Counted from the stretch's first letter, positions 22,046 to 33,000 are shown. The stretch: 35,898 nt of DNA from Bacteroidales bacterium M2 (GCA_001689415.1 LUJM01000044.1:1-35898); one strand, 5' to 3'. Translations and numbers: made by a program. The notes: a model not told the origin generated them from the sequence alone.

Positions 22046-22458
22046 AAGAGAATTTGAAATCACCTTTTGACACGGACGGCATCTTGTTCGGGTTGCTCAA
22101 TGGCAAAACATCCATCAAAGGGGGTGTTTATGTCGGCGACGACCGCCCGGAAGATTCAACCGAAGAAGATATTGTCGTTAACACAATCGACCTTGAAGCG
22201 GACGCATTGCCCCAAATCGGCACGTCCAACATCAACGTCTATGTGTCCGACACGTCGAAGAATATCAACGGCAAAATGCAAGTGTCGGCAAACCGCGTCC
22301 GGCTTAATCAGTTAACCCAAGAAGTCTTAAAAATTGTTCGTGAAACCGTCTTGCCGGGAATGAAAGCAACCCCGAAATCGGCAACCATCATGTATGAGCC
22401 GACGACCAAGCAGCACTTTATGAACATTCGGATTGATTGGAATATTCAAACGACTTAA
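22042..22458 (+). CDS. tail-terminator-like protein
   Basis: 138 aa, with ATGA overlap to the previous gene. NTIDLEADALPQIGTSNINVYVSD and INGKMQVSANRVRLNQLTQEVLKIVRETVLPG suggest the alpha/beta fold of tail completion proteins, in the expected slot just before the tail tube gene. Confidence 0.65.
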   Translation: MKENLKSPFDTDGILFGLLNGKTSIKGGVYVGDDRPEDSTEEDIVVNTIDLEADALPQIGTSNINVYVSDTSKNINGKMQVSANRVRLNQLTQEVLKIVRETVLPGMKATPKSATIMYEPTTKQHFMNIRIDWNIQTT

Positions 22459-22471
22459 TTTCAAAAAGTTT

Positions 22472-22996
22472 ATGTCAACCACCACGACAAATAAAACCAA
22501 CCTTATCACGTTGGGTCTTTGCGAAATTCAGGTTGGCGAAGCGTCCCCGTCGGGAACTATGCCCGTCCAGCTTGCAAAGATTGGCAAGACCTACAAGGAC
22601 ACCGCCAAAATCGCTCAGGATTCATCCGACGTGACCGAGCATTTCGAGGAAGGCAAAGCCGCCCCGGAAGTCCGCCGCAAAGCGCGTAAAATTCCCGTGC
22701 TGACATTCTCCATCATGGACGCATCAATTCAAGACCTGATTGATTACGTCGGCGGTGAAAATGTCGGAACGGATGCCGCCCCCAAATGGGGCTATGACGG
22801 CAACGAGGTTGTCGCAAACAAGGCAATCAAGGTTCTTACCGAACAAGGACTTGACTTTGAGATTCCCAACGGCGACATCGAAGCGGTTATCAATGCCGAC
22901 CTTACCGCCGCCGGAATCTTCCTTGTTGACTTCACCGTTACGCCGATGGCGGTTTCATCCGGCAAGGCTTTACGCGGCATTCCCCACGTCGGTTAA
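22472..22996 (+). CDS. major tail tube protein
   Basis: 174 aa from ATG 22472; the upstream TTG at 22433 lies inside the previous gene. MSTTTTNKTNLITLGLCEIQVGEASPSG..., LTFSIMDASIQDLIDYVGGENVG and FLVDFTVTPMAVSSGKALRGIPHV fit tail tube subunits. A terminator-like hairpin right after it would raise tube expression over downstream tail genes. Confidence 0.78.
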   Translation: MSTTTTNKTNLITLGLCEIQVGEASPSGTMPVQLAKIGKTYKDTAKIAQDSSDVTEHFEEGKAAPEVRRKARKIPVLTFSIMDASIQDLIDYVGGENVGTDAAPKWGYDGNEVVANKAIKVLTEQGLDFEIPNGDIEAVINADLTAAGIFLVDFTVTPMAVSSGKALRGIPHVG

Positions 22997-23024
22997 CGGG
23001 GGGAATCGCAAACCATCACCCATG

Positions 23025-23063
23025 CGCCCCCGGAGAGTGCCTGACACCCTTTGGGGGCGTTTT
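23025..23063 (+). terminator. intrinsic terminator/attenuator after the tail tube gene
   Basis: Perfect 7-bp arms CGCCCCC (23025-23031) and GGGGGCG (23053-23059) with a 21-nt loop that can pair further (GTG/CAC), followed by TTTT. It lies between tube and chaperone genes in the same direction. Confidence 0.7.
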
Positions 23064-23077
23064 CCCTAAATCAGCAC

Positions 23078-23656
23078 ATGACAATGGAAGAAGAAAAGAA
23101 AACCGACCTTGAAAAAGAAAAATCCGAGTTGAATGCCCTTATACGCAAGGGTGTGTCGTTTGAGGTCAAGGACGTTCAGGTGGTGACAACAAAACGGTTT
23201 TTCGGGCTAATTCGCAAACGTCAGCTTATCGAAGTGACGCGCAAGTTCAGGATTGAAGAACCGACCCTTTCAACACTTGACCGCCTTTCATCTGAATGGA
23301 TTGAACTTGCCATTGATGAAAGGGCAATGAAATCGGATGATGCGATGGTCAAAGCTCGCACGATGGCACACAAACATTCCATCCGTTGCGCCCGAATTAT
23401 AGCAATCGCCGTTCTTGGAACTGACCGCCTTAAATGCACAATCAAAGGTGGTATTCCGCATTATGTCGAGGACACCGAAAAGGTTGAATCCCTGACCGCC
23501 TTGTTTGCCCGGACAATCAAACCGTCGAAACTTCATCAATTCGCCGTATTGGTCAACTCAATGTCCAACTTGGGGGATTTTATGAACTCTATTCGATTGA
23601 TGTCAACCGACCGAACCACAATGCCGATTCGGATAGAGGAAAGCAACGCGGGTTAA
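23078..23656 (+). CDS. tail assembly chaperone, zero-frame product
   Basis: 192 aa from ATG 23078, with a charged N-terminus (MTMEEEKKTDLEKEKSELN). ALIRKGVSFEVK and RKFRIEEPTLSTLDRLSSEWIEL follow, then a helical core and NLGDFMNSIRLM. Position between tail tube and tape measure, size and a following short frame in -1 identify it as the G-type chaperone. It should bind the tape measure protein during tail assembly. Confidence 0.78.
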   Translation: MTMEEEKKTDLEKEKSELNALIRKGVSFEVKDVQVVTTKRFFGLIRKRQLIEVTRKFRIEEPTLSTLDRLSSEWIELAIDERAMKSDDAMVKARTMAHKHSIRCARIIAIAVLGTDRLKCTIKGGIPHYVEDTEKVESLTALFARTIKPSKLHQFAVLVNSMSNLGDFMNSIRLMSTDRTTMPIRIEESNAG

Positions 23657-23868
23657 ATAGTCCACATGGTCGCCGGGGTGCGTTGTGTGCGCATTTCGGG
23701 TGGACTTATGATTACCTGATTCATGGCATTGCATGGGGGCTTGTCGAAAGAATGATGATTGATGCGCCGAGTTATGACGCGGATTCTAACGGCGGTGATG
23801 TTCAAGAAATCGCCCTTACCGAGAGCAACCAAGAACAAGTTTTGAATTTTGTAAACTCAATGATGTAA
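23653..23868 (+). CDS. tail assembly chaperone, -1 frame extension (GT-type)
   Basis: In the -1 frame relative to the previous gene, reading ...HGRRGALCAHFGWTYDYLIHGIAWGLVERMMIDAP and ending at 23868, 4 nt before the tape measure start. H/F-G-W-T-x-D-Y-x-x-x-G-I-x-W is the conserved core of the second chaperone part. There is no ATG in this frame, only a TTG at 23683, so it is probably made by ribosomal -1 slippage. The frame is open back past 23521, so slippage at TTGGGGGATTTT (23570-23581) or at GGGT before the stop (23650-23653) would both work. Confidence 0.7.
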   Translation, partial: LNSPHGRRGALCAHFGWTYDYLIHGIAWGLVERMMIDAPSYDADSNGGDVQEIALTESNQEQVLNFVNSMM

Positions 23869-23872
23869 CAAC

Positions 23873-26800
23873 ATGGCAGATATTGACGGCGGCGGATTGT
23901 CCTTTACATCCGAAATAGACAACAGCCAACTAAATGCGGCGATTGAAGAAACCATGCGACGTGTGCAAGGTTTTTCAGATGGTTTTGTTTCCGTGGGTGA
24001 CACGGTGGACAAGACCGTTGCCGATATTGGCACAATGCTTGGGCAAATCGGTGAAGTATGTGAAAAGCAGGAATCCGCAATTTGGCAACTTGAAGATGAG
24101 TTTGAAGCCTTGAAGAAACTTGCATCCCAAGAGTGGGAGAAAAACGGTTGGTCGGCTGAATATACGGCGATGAAAGACCGTCAAAAGGAGATTCAAGGAG
24201 AAATCTCCGTCCGCAAGAAATTATTGGATGAATTACGCAACCAATCAAGTGAACTTGATGATGCCCGCGATGCGTTGATTGCCGAACAAAAGGCGGCAAC
24301 CGAAAATGAAAAGGCGCAAACATCCTTGCGTCAAAGGTTGCGTGAACTCAAAATGGAGATGGTGGAACTTGAAGCCGCCGGACAACGTAACACCGACCGT
24401 TACCGTGAAGTTGCAGCCGAAGCCGCCGCCCTGACTGATGCTTGGGGTGATGCGCAAGCACAAGCCAACATCCTTGCCAATGATGATGCCGGATTCGCGG
24501 GTGTTCTTTCGGGTCTTACGGGCTTGTCAGGTGGTTTTTCCGCCGTCGCCGGAATGATGGGATTGTTCGGGGATGAAAGCGAAGATTTGCAACAAATCAT
24601 GTTAAAGACCCAATCAATAATGGCGGTCACAAATGGTTTAATGCAGGTGTCGCAAACCTTGAATAAGGATTCCGCATTCATGCTTGGCACGGTCGGGAAA
24701 ATCAAGGAATGGTGGAATGGCTTGCTTGAAGTTGGCACGGCAAATCAGGTCGCCGAAACCGCAGCGACCGAAGCAAACACGGTTGCACAAGCTGAAAATG
24801 CAGCCGCGACCGGGGCGAATGCCGCAGTTGATGAAGTTGCGGCGGCAGCATCACAAGCGCAAGCGGTCGCACAAGGTCAGGCAACCGCCGCAACGGGGGC
24901 AAACACCGCCGCACAAGGGGCAAATGCCGTGGCAACCGGGGCGCAAGCAGCATCCGCAACAGCGGGAACGGCGGCAAACATAGGTCTTGCCGGGGCATTC
25001 CGCATGGTCGGCGCGGCGATTAAGTCAATTCCCGTGTTTGGTTGGATTCTTGCCGGAATTTCCGCCCTTATCGCCTTATATTCTCACTTTTCAAGCAAGG
25101 CATCCGAAGCGAAAAAGGCACAAGAAGAATTTTCAAAATCAATGGTCGAAAATTGTTACAAACCCATCGGCACAATCAAAGACCTTTCGGCGCAATGGTC
25201 GGAACTTGGCGACAATTTGGAAGCCAAGAAGAAATTCATCGAGGATAACCGAAAGAAATTTGATGAACTTGGTGTTACAATCAATGGTGTTACCGATGCC
25301 GAAAATGTGCTTAATGCCAACAAGAAAGCATTTATTAATGCTCAAATCGAAAAGGCAAAGGCAATGACTTATGTTCAGCTTGCAATGGATAAGCAGAAAG
25401 AAGCATTGTTAAAACTTGAAGAACGCGACCGGGAAAATTCAAATGTTGTCAAGTTGGGTTGGTCGGGGTTTTATTCCCCTTGGAAAGAAAAGAATGAAGA
25501 AGCAAAGGCACTTGAAGCCGAATCCGAAGCCTTTTTGGCACAAGCAAGGGAAGCAGAATCCAACGGATTCAACCTTTTGCAAGAAGCCGGGATTCAGGGC
25601 GCACAAACATACTCCAAAGGCACTTTGGGCGCGATTGAACGAGCCATTCAGCAAAAGCAAGCAGCCTTGAAGAATCTGACTGACAACACGGCGTATAAAG
25701 AAAACTTGAAAGAACTTGCCGACCTACAAGACCAAGCAAACGCAATCACCGGAAACAAGACCAATTCGTTCAAATCATCATCCGGGGGTGATGGCGGTTC
25801 ATCCGTCAAAAAAGACCCATTCTTGGAGAAGTTGCAAAAGCGCAAAACCGAATATGAACGCTTTTTGAAGTGGGTAAATTCGGGCGATTCCATCTTGATT
25901 GCATCCGCCAATCAGGAGTTTGCCGGGTTGCTCAAAGAGGGGGCGACTTATATTGAATACCTCAAAAATCAGCGTGACCAAATCTTGTCGGTTGATGTCG
26001 CCAACCGTACAAAGGCGCAAAATCAGCAGTTGCGCCAACTCAATGATGCAATCGCCGAAGAAACGAAACGTACCGTCCTTGAACAATTCAATGAAGAATT
26101 GTCCGAGCAACTGACCAATGCCAAATCGGTTATTGATATGCTAAACATCATCGAGAAACGCCGCAAGGAACTTGCCAATGATGGCACGGAACTTGACAAC
26201 GGCAAGAAAGACATCTTGGATGATGCCGAAAAGGATGCCCGGAAGCAAGCAAAGGAACAAACCCAAGAATTGCTTGAAGAATATGCGTCTTACACCGAGA
26301 AACGCCGCCGCCTTGAAGAACAATTCAACAAGGATATTGAAATGCTTACACGCGCCCGTAATGCCGCCACAACGGATGCCGACCGCGCAAGCATTGATGC
26401 CGCCATTGCCAACCGCCGGAAGAAGTACGAAAAGGACACCAAAGGCACGGGTGATGAAGATTATGACGGATTATTGGAGCAGTACACGGGTTATGAGCAG
26501 AAACGCGCCAAGATTGCCGAAAAATATGCGGAACAACGCCGTGTCGCCCTTGAACATAATGACAAAGAAATGCTTGCCCGCATCGCTGATGCCGAAGCAA
26601 AGGAATTGTCGGAGCTGTCAAATGAAATTCTTACCAAATCCGCCGATTGGCAAATGCTTTTCGGAAATTTGGAGGGCTTGACAACATCGACCATTGAAAG
26701 GCTTATTAAGAACATTGAAAGCCAAAAGATTCAATTTTCAGGCGATTTCAACCCCGCCGATTTACAAGCAATCAATGAACAACTTGAAAAGGCGCGTGAT

Positions 26801-28327
26801 GAAATCAACAAGCGCAACCCGTTCAAGGCTTTGGGCAATGCTTTTTCCGAATTGCGCCGTCAAATGTCGGACAATGCCTTGTTGTCAAATGAAAATGACA
26901 CATTCTTGCAAGAACTGAAAGCCAAGGAAAGTGAATATGAACTTTATACTAAATGGATTCAGTCAGGCAATAAAGAATTGGTTGCCGGGTCGCAAGATGC
27001 CTTTGCCGGATTGTTAAGAGAGGGCGGAAGTTACCTTGATTATCTGAAACGCAAGAAACAAGAATTGCAGGGTAAAATTTCAATGGGTGTTAACGTCGGA
27101 AACTCAATGCAGGTTATCGACGCACTTATTCGCAAAGTTGAATCCGGCAAGTCGGCGGGCGACATGATGAAAGATGCTTTGAAAGATGTATTTTCAAACG
27201 TCGGTTCAACTTTAAGCCTTGTTTCCGGCACGTTTGATTCCGTTGTTTCCGGCATGGAAAAGATGGGCGTTTCAATGGATGAAGAAACGTCCGCGATTCT
27301 CAACGACATTGGCGGAATCCTTGAAGGTGCATCACAAGCAGCGGAGGGCATCGCATCCGGCAATCCCCTTGCCGTGATTCAAGGGTCAATCACATTGTTG
27401 TCATCGGCTTTCGACTTGTTCAATTCCCGTGACCGCAAGGCGGAAAAATCAATCAGGAAGCACAAAGAACAAATTGACATCCTTTCAACCGCTTACAAGC
27501 AACTTGAATGGCAAATCAATAAGGCTTTGGGTGGTGAAGTTTACAAGAATCAGCAAGCCGCAATCCGTAATATGCAACAGCAGCAAGCGCATCTTTACGG
27601 AATGATTAGCGATGAACGCTCAAAGAAGCACACCGACAATAGCAAAATCCGCGAGTATCAAGCACAAATTGACGAATTGAGCCGCTCAATTCAAGATATG
27701 CTTGATGAAATCGCCAATGATATATTGCAAACCAACGCAAAGGACTTTGCTTCTTCTTTATCTGAAAGCCTTGTAAGTGCCTTTGAAGCTGGTGAAGATG
27801 CCGCGAAAGCCTTTGAAGAAACCGTCAATGACGTGTTGAAGAATGCCATCGTGAATCAGTTGAAGAAGAAGTTCTTGGAACAACAGCTTCAAGGCGCACT
27901 TGACAACCTGACAAATTCAATGGGCTTTTGGAGCGGTGACAACTTCATCTTTGATGGACTGACCGATTCGGAGATTGCACAATTCAAAGCAAAGGTTCAA
28001 GCCGCCGCCAACAACTTCAATCAGGCTTTGGGCATTTATTCCGATTTGTTCAAAGACCTTACCGATGAAGATGATGCCGACACGTCCTTGACCGGGGCGG
28101 TGAAAGGGGTATCGGAAGAAACCGCGTCACTTGTTGCCGGACAAATGAACGCAATCCGAATCAATCAACTTGAAGCCACTGACCTGATGCGTCAACAACT
28201 TCTTGTTTTGAATACCATCGCCGCAAACACCGCTTTCAACAAGCATCTTGCGAAGATAGACCGAATAATAACAATCCTTGAAGCCAATGGGGGTGATTCC
28301 TTGCGGTCACAAGGCTTAGTCGCATAA
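23873..28327 (+). CDS. tail tape measure protein
   Basis: 1484 aa. An N-terminal coiled-coil rich in Glu/Lys, a low-complexity Ala/Gln/Thr stretch (residues about 290-370), a hydrophobic segment AIKSIPVFGWILAGISALIALY (about 381-402), then long charged helices and a further hydrophobic part near 1100-1200. By the rule of about 0.15 nm per residue, the tail would be roughly 220 nm. A module of about 60 residues is duplicated (from about 645 and 1006; FLEKLQKRKTEYERFLKW versus FLQELKAKESEYELYTKW). It sets tail length and is ejected into the host envelope on infection. Confidence 0.93.
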   Translation: MADIDGGGLSFTSEIDNSQLNAAIEETMRRVQGFSDGFVSVGDTVDKTVADIGTMLGQIGEVCEKQESAIWQLEDEFEALKKLASQEWEKNGWSAEYTAMKDRQKEIQGEISVRKKLLDELRNQSSELDDARDALIAEQKAATENEKAQTSLRQRLRELKMEMVELEAAGQRNTDRYREVAAEAAALTDAWGDAQAQANILANDDAGFAGVLSGLTGLSGGFSAVAGMMGLFGDESEDLQQIMLKTQSIMAVTNGLMQVSQTLNKDSAFMLGTVGKIKEWWNGLLEVGTANQVAETAATEANTVAQAENAAATGANAAVDEVAAAASQAQAVAQGQATAATGANTAAQGANAVATGAQAASATAGTAANIGLAGAFRMVGAAIKSIPVFGWILAGISALIALYSHFSSKASEAKKAQEEFSKSMVENCYKPIGTIKDLSAQWSELGDNLEAKKKFIEDNRKKFDELGVTINGVTDAENVLNANKKAFINAQIEKAKAMTYVQLAMDKQKEALLKLEERDRENSNVVKLGWSGFYSPWKEKNEEAKALEAESEAFLAQAREAESNGFNLLQEAGIQGAQTYSKGTLGAIERAIQQKQAALKNLTDNTAYKENLKELADLQDQANAITGNKTNSFKSSSGGDGGSSVKKDPFLEKLQKRKTEYERFLKWVNSGDSILIASANQEFAGLLKEGATYIEYLKNQRDQILSVDVANRTKAQNQQLRQLNDAIAEETKRTVLEQFNEELSEQLTNAKSVIDMLNIIEKRRKELANDGTELDNGKKDILDDAEKDARKQAKEQTQELLEEYASYTEKRRRLEEQFNKDIEMLTRARNAATTDADRASIDAAIANRRKKYEKDTKGTGDEDYDGLLEQYTGYEQKRAKIAEKYAEQRRVALEHNDKEMLARIADAEAKELSELSNEILTKSADWQMLFGNLEGLTTSTIERLIKNIESQKIQFSGDFNPADLQAINEQLEKARDEINKRNPFKALGNAFSELRRQMSDNALLSNENDTFLQELKAKESEYELYTKWIQSGNKELVAGSQDAFAGLLREGGSYLDYLKRKKQELQGKISMGVNVGNSMQVIDALIRKVESGKSAGDMMKDALKDVFSNVGSTLSLVSGTFDSVVSGMEKMGVSMDEETSAILNDIGGILEGASQAAEGIASGNPLAVIQGSITLLSSAFDLFNSRDRKAEKSIRKHKEQIDILSTAYKQLEWQINKALGGEVYKNQQAAIRNMQQQQAHLYGMISDERSKKHTDNSKIREYQAQIDELSRSIQDMLDEIANDILQTNAKDFASSLSESLVSAFEAGEDAAKAFEETVNDVLKNAIVNQLKKKFLEQQLQGALDNLTNSMGFWSGDNFIFDGLTDSEIAQFKAKVQAAANNFNQALGIYSDLFKDLTDEDDADTSLTGAVKGVSEETASLVAGQMNAIRINQLEATDLMRQQLLVLNTIAANTAFNKHLAKIDRIITILEANGGDSLRSQGLVA

Positions 28328-28330
28328 GAT

Positions 28331-28855
28331 ATGACACTTTCAAAAGAACTTGCCAAACAAGCCAAGAAAAAGGGCATTTGCAAAGAGTGGCACGCCCGGT
28401 TGAAATCTTTGTCAGACCGTCAAGCAATGGTCGATATGTATTTGCGTGGGATAGATTTTTGCTTGAAAAATGACTATCCCGGCAACAACTTCATTAAAGC
28501 CCATTTCGGCGACATTGCCCCCTTAAACGGGGTATTTGTCGATAATTGCATTGACGTTGAAAATCGCCCCAAATGCGTGTGTTTGGGGCAGACTTTCGGC
28601 AAGGTCAAGACCAACGGATTCAATGTGTGCGAAATCTTTGTCAAACACGATGCTGAAATCAATGTGGTTGCCGCCGACAATGCCTTTGTCATGGTCGATG
28701 TGTTTGACAATGCCGTGGTCAACATTCACGCACAAGACCGGGCGAAAATATGTGTGAACCAATATGGCGACGGTTGCACGGTGAATGAAATAATCCGTGA
28801 ACCTGAATCCCATGTGAAAATCCGGGTAAAAACAACAAAAACTTATTCAAAATGA
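28331..28855 (+). CDS. tail-associated repetitive protein, 174 aa
   Basis: The N-terminal helix MTLSKELAKQAKKKGICKEWHARLKSLSDRQAMVDMYLRGIDFCLKNDYP is followed by a beta-strand ladder (CIDVENRPKCVCLGQTFGKVKTNGFNVCEIFVKHDAEINVVAADNAFVMVDVFDNAVVNIHAQD) with spacing like a small beta-helix. Conserved after the tape measure gene in Bacteroidales siphoviruses. Its role at the tail tip is unknown. Confidence 0.7.
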   Translation: MTLSKELAKQAKKKGICKEWHARLKSLSDRQAMVDMYLRGIDFCLKNDYPGNNFIKAHFGDIAPLNGVFVDNCIDVENRPKCVCLGQTFGKVKTNGFNVCEIFVKHDAEINVVAADNAFVMVDVFDNAVVNIHAQDRAKICVNQYGDGCTVNEIIREPESHVKIRVKTTKTYSK

Positions 28856-30057
28856 ACACCGAAAACACCATCTTTCAAATGCCCTTTGATGAAAGCGACG
28901 GAGCGTTGACCGCTTACGACTATTCTTCTAACCGCGCCGACGGCATGGTTAATGGGGCGCACTTTGTCGCCGGGAAGAATGGCAATGCCATTTCTTTTGC
29001 CGGGGATGATACTTGCGAGGTGTCGAAAAACATCTTGCCGAACTTGGGGGCTGATTTCTCAATCCTTGCTTGGGCGCAACCCGGAGCAAGGTTTGCCGGG
29101 TCGCCGTCAAAGCTGATATGGCTTATTAATTTTGGCGGGCTTGAAAATTTCATCGAATTTGATTTTGAAGCAAAGCCGGGGTCGTGGTATTCCGTTGCGC
29201 TTGTGAAGCGTGGAACGGTTTACAACTTCTATGTAAATTCAACACTTCTTAAATCCATCACGAAAGCCGGAACGCCCGTTGGTGTGTCCCTGAATCAAGA
29301 TTGCTATTCGGGTGACTATGGCTTTGGACTTCTTGATGATGTCAAGGTGTTCAATGTTGCCTTGTCGCAAACCGACTTGATGGATGAAGTCGCCAACGTC
29401 AAAGATATTGCATATCTTGTCGATGGTGTGAATTTCAAAGATTTCGGCGTGTATGTGTCAGGGTCGGATGGCATCTTGAACCGTCCGAAGCTAAAAGCCC
29501 CGACATCACTTTCATGGGATAATTACCACGGTGAATCGGTTGACCTGATGCACAAGTTCTATGAACCCCGCGAAATCACCTTGTCTTGCTTCATCAAAGC
29601 GGAATCAAAGATTGATTTCATCACCCGTCTTGCCGAATTTGAAAGGCAGTTCGATAAATTGGGAACACAACGCCTTGTGATTGACGTTCATCCGGTCAAG
29701 CCGCTTATCTATGAAGTGTATTGCAAAGATGCAATCGAGGTCACAAAGGAATGGAACGACAACTTGATGGTCGGTACATTCAAGTTGAAGTTGATTGAAC
29801 CCGAACCCCTGAAACGTGTGTTGAAACACATCCGCGTTGGAGAAGCCACCAAGCGTTGCACCGTCACATTAACATCACGCAAATATGTGAATATCTATTG
29901 GGGTGACGGTGAAGTTGACATGGACGTGTCCGGCGAAAATAAGACAATCACCCATGACTATGCAACCAACGGTGATTATTTCCCCGTTGTAACGGGTTGC
30001 ATCGACGAAATCAGCAAGTTTGAAACCAATGCCATTGTGGTATGGAACAAATTATAA
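28852..30057 (+). CDS. distal tail protein with N-terminal LamG-like domain
   Basis: 401 aa. Residues 1 to about 180 look like a LamG/concanavalin jelly roll (FDESDGALTAYDYSSNRADGMVNGAHF..., FSILAWAQPGARF, WYSVALVKRGTVYNFYVNSTLL, GLLDDVKVFNVALS). Residues about 185-325 are Dit-like (VDGVNFKDFGVYVSGSDGILNRPKLK, HKFYEPREITLSCFI). The last 70 residues (VNIYWGDGEVDMDVSG, ITHDYATNGDYFPVVTG) resemble a PKD-like beta sandwich. Both extra domains suggest carbohydrate or surface binding at the tail tip. ATGA overlap at the start; the next gene starts inside its 3' end. Confidence 0.78.
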   Translation: MNTENTIFQMPFDESDGALTAYDYSSNRADGMVNGAHFVAGKNGNAISFAGDDTCEVSKNILPNLGADFSILAWAQPGARFAGSPSKLIWLINFGGLENFIEFDFEAKPGSWYSVALVKRGTVYNFYVNSTLLKSITKAGTPVGVSLNQDCYSGDYGFGLLDDVKVFNVALSQTDLMDEVANVKDIAYLVDGVNFKDFGVYVSGSDGILNRPKLKAPTSLSWDNYHGESVDLMHKFYEPREITLSCFIKAESKIDFITRLAEFERQFDKLGTQRLVIDVHPVKPLIYEVYCKDAIEVTKEWNDNLMVGTFKLKLIEPEPLKRVLKHIRVGEATKRCTVTLTSRKYVNIYWGDGEVDMDVSGENKTITHDYATNGDYFPVVTGCIDEISKFETNAIVVWNKL

Positions 30058-33000
30058 TAACCAAACGCGACGGAAGCCGTGTGCCGATTCTATCCCGGCA
30101 CACGGCAACCAACATCACATCTGCAAAGCAGAATTGGACGTTGAACGGTGATGATACAGTTGACATCACTGTTAAATCGCCTTATCCTCAAAAATACGAT
30201 ATTGGGGATAAGATAACCATATTTGGGCGCGATTATACGCTTAACCGCTTGCCGCGACCGAAGAAAACTGGGGCATTTGCCTTTGAATATACCTTGCAAT
30301 TTGAGGGGGTACAATATGACCTTTTGCGAGCAAGTTATGATGTTACCATCGACACAACCAACAATCAGTTGCAAGACGTTCAGGGGGATTCATTGACGGG
30401 AGATTTACGGAGATTCTTAACCGTGCTTGTAGCAAATGCAAATCGTGTTTTCCCCGGTAAATGGAGTTTGGGTGAATGCCCTGACACCGCAAGCGATGTG
30501 ACCTTGACTTTTGGCGAATCTGATAATTGCCTTTCGGTGCTTCAAAGCATCTTGGGAAAATTCGATGAATCATATTTTTTTGATATTGAGATTTCCGGGG
30601 GGCGTTACATAATCAACATAAAGACTAAATCAAACATCTTGCCGTTCACCCTTGAATTTGGCAAGGGCAATGGGCTTTATATGTTGAGCCGCGACAATGT
30701 TTCATCGGCAAACATCATCACCCGTCTTAAAGTATATGGCAGCACGTCAAACATCACAAATAAATATCGTGCTGACCGTCTTTGTTTACCGGGCAAGTCA
30801 AAGGGTCAATCTTATATCGAAAAGCCGGAAGCGGTTGCAAAGTATGGCATATTTGAGGGGCGCAAGCACTTTGAAAACATCAAACCAACTTTCACGGGTC
30901 ATGTTCAAAGCGTCGGCGAATCGGGGGTTGAATTTATTGACACATCCATTTCTTTTGACCTGAACGCAAAAGAAGCTGATGGGGTAACGACCCGTTATTT
31001 GATTGATGGGGTCAATGCCAAGATTCATTTCAATTCGGGCAACCTTGCCGGATATGAATTTGATATTGTCAAATATGACCATGCCACACACAAGGTTACA
31101 TTGCGCCGATTCACCGATGACCGGGGCGATGTTTTCCCGTCTGAAACGTCTTTGGCGTTCAAAATCGGTGTTGGCAATGAATATAAGATTCTAAACATCG
31201 CATTGCCCCCCGAATTGGAAGCAAAGGCGGAAGCCGAACTTGAAGAAGCCGGAAATAAATATTATGACCAAAATAGCCAACCAAAGGTTCAATATTCGTT
31301 ATCCGTCACAAGGGCTTTTATTGAAAAGCACTTTGCGACCGATGCCGGAATTGTCAATGTGTTCATCCCCGGCAATTATGTGCCTATTAAAGACCCTGAC
31401 ATTGGTGTTGACAAATCGGTGCGCATTAAGTCAATAACACGCAACATCCTGAATCCTTATGAATATTCTTTGACCATTTCGGACACGGTGACAACATCCG
31501 TGACCAATCGTGTGATAAGCGACATCATCGACATTGACAAGATTATTGAAATCAATAATCTGAATGACCACGCCCGCGCCCGTGCAAATTGGCGGTCAAG
31601 TCGTGAAGTTCTTGACATGGTATTTGACCCGGAGGGGGATTATTACACCGACAAAATCAAACCTAATTCCATTGATACACTTGCCTTGTCGGTCGGTGCA
31701 AAGTCTATGCAATTCGCTTTGTCAAACACAATATTCAAACCTAATTATGGGGGCGATGTAAATGTAATGAAATGGCAAGGTGGCGTGTTGACACATTACA
31801 CAATCAGCGAAGAAAGCGCACGTTCATGGAATATTCAGGATGGCGAAATAACTTTCAATGAATCTTCACGCCCTTATTATATTTATGCCAAATGTTCAAA
31901 GTCAAGCGAGCAAGGACAATTCGTGATTACCGAAAAACAATACAAGGTTGAGCAAGAACCCGATTGTTATTATTTTTGGGTCGGGGTTGTCAATTCGGTT
32001 GATGCCGACATAAAAGCAAGAACCCTTTCATTGCTTTATGGTTTTACGACCATCAACGGGCGATATATCAAAACCGGGCGCATTGAAAGCAGCGGAAACG
32101 GGCAAAGTTTCTTTGACCTTGATTCAAACCAATTCGTGTTGGGCGATTGTCTTTCATTCAACAAGGATAATGACAAACGATTGTTATTGAAAGGGACATT
32201 TGTTCAAAGCACAAGTGGTGATGAATCCCCGTTACCTTGTTATCGCGGGGTGTGGAATGCGTCGATTGTATATTTTACGGGCGACACTGTAATATATGCT
32301 ATTGATGGCAAATATTCCTTGTATCAGTGCGTTAAACAATGCAAGAACATCACGCCAAACAATCATGCCGATTATTGGGTTTGTCAGGCAAGCGCGGGTT
32401 CTGATGGCAAAGATGGAAACAACGGCAAGGACGGTCAAAACGGAAACGATGGAACACCCGGTGATTTCGTTGAATTTCGCTATGCCGTGAATGGGTCAAC
32501 GGTTGCTCCGACAACCCCGGCATTTACACCGGGAAGTATATTCCCGACAAACTATTTCACCACCCAACCCGAAGTGTCAACCGGGAAATATTTGTGGATG
32601 ATTCATGCGGTCATTTCCGGCGATGGAACACGACTTGTCAGGGATTGGAGTGTGCCCATAAGGATAACCCCATTTGACGGCAAGAACGGAAGCGATGGCA
32701 AGGATGGTGCGCCCGGTGATAATGGTGTCGGCATTGAATCCGTCACTAATTACTATGGCGTAAGTGTCAACAGTGCGACAAAACCGACATCGTGGACAAC
32801 CACAACCCCGACAATGACTTCTACAAACAGATTTCTTTGGAATTATGAAGTCATTACATACACCGACAACACAAAGACCGAAACCACGGCACATATTGTC
32901 GGGGTCTATGGGGCAACGGGAAGCAAGGGCGACCCCGGAAAGGATGGCACAAACGGGGTTGATGGTGAAGATGGCGTTGGCATCAAGTCAATCAAAGAAT

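Noticed and set aside
24760..24990. Ala/Gln/Thr-rich run in the tape measure gene, at first considered a DNA tandem repeat
   Set aside because: Repeats are at the protein composition level; the DNA copies are too divergent to be a tandem array.
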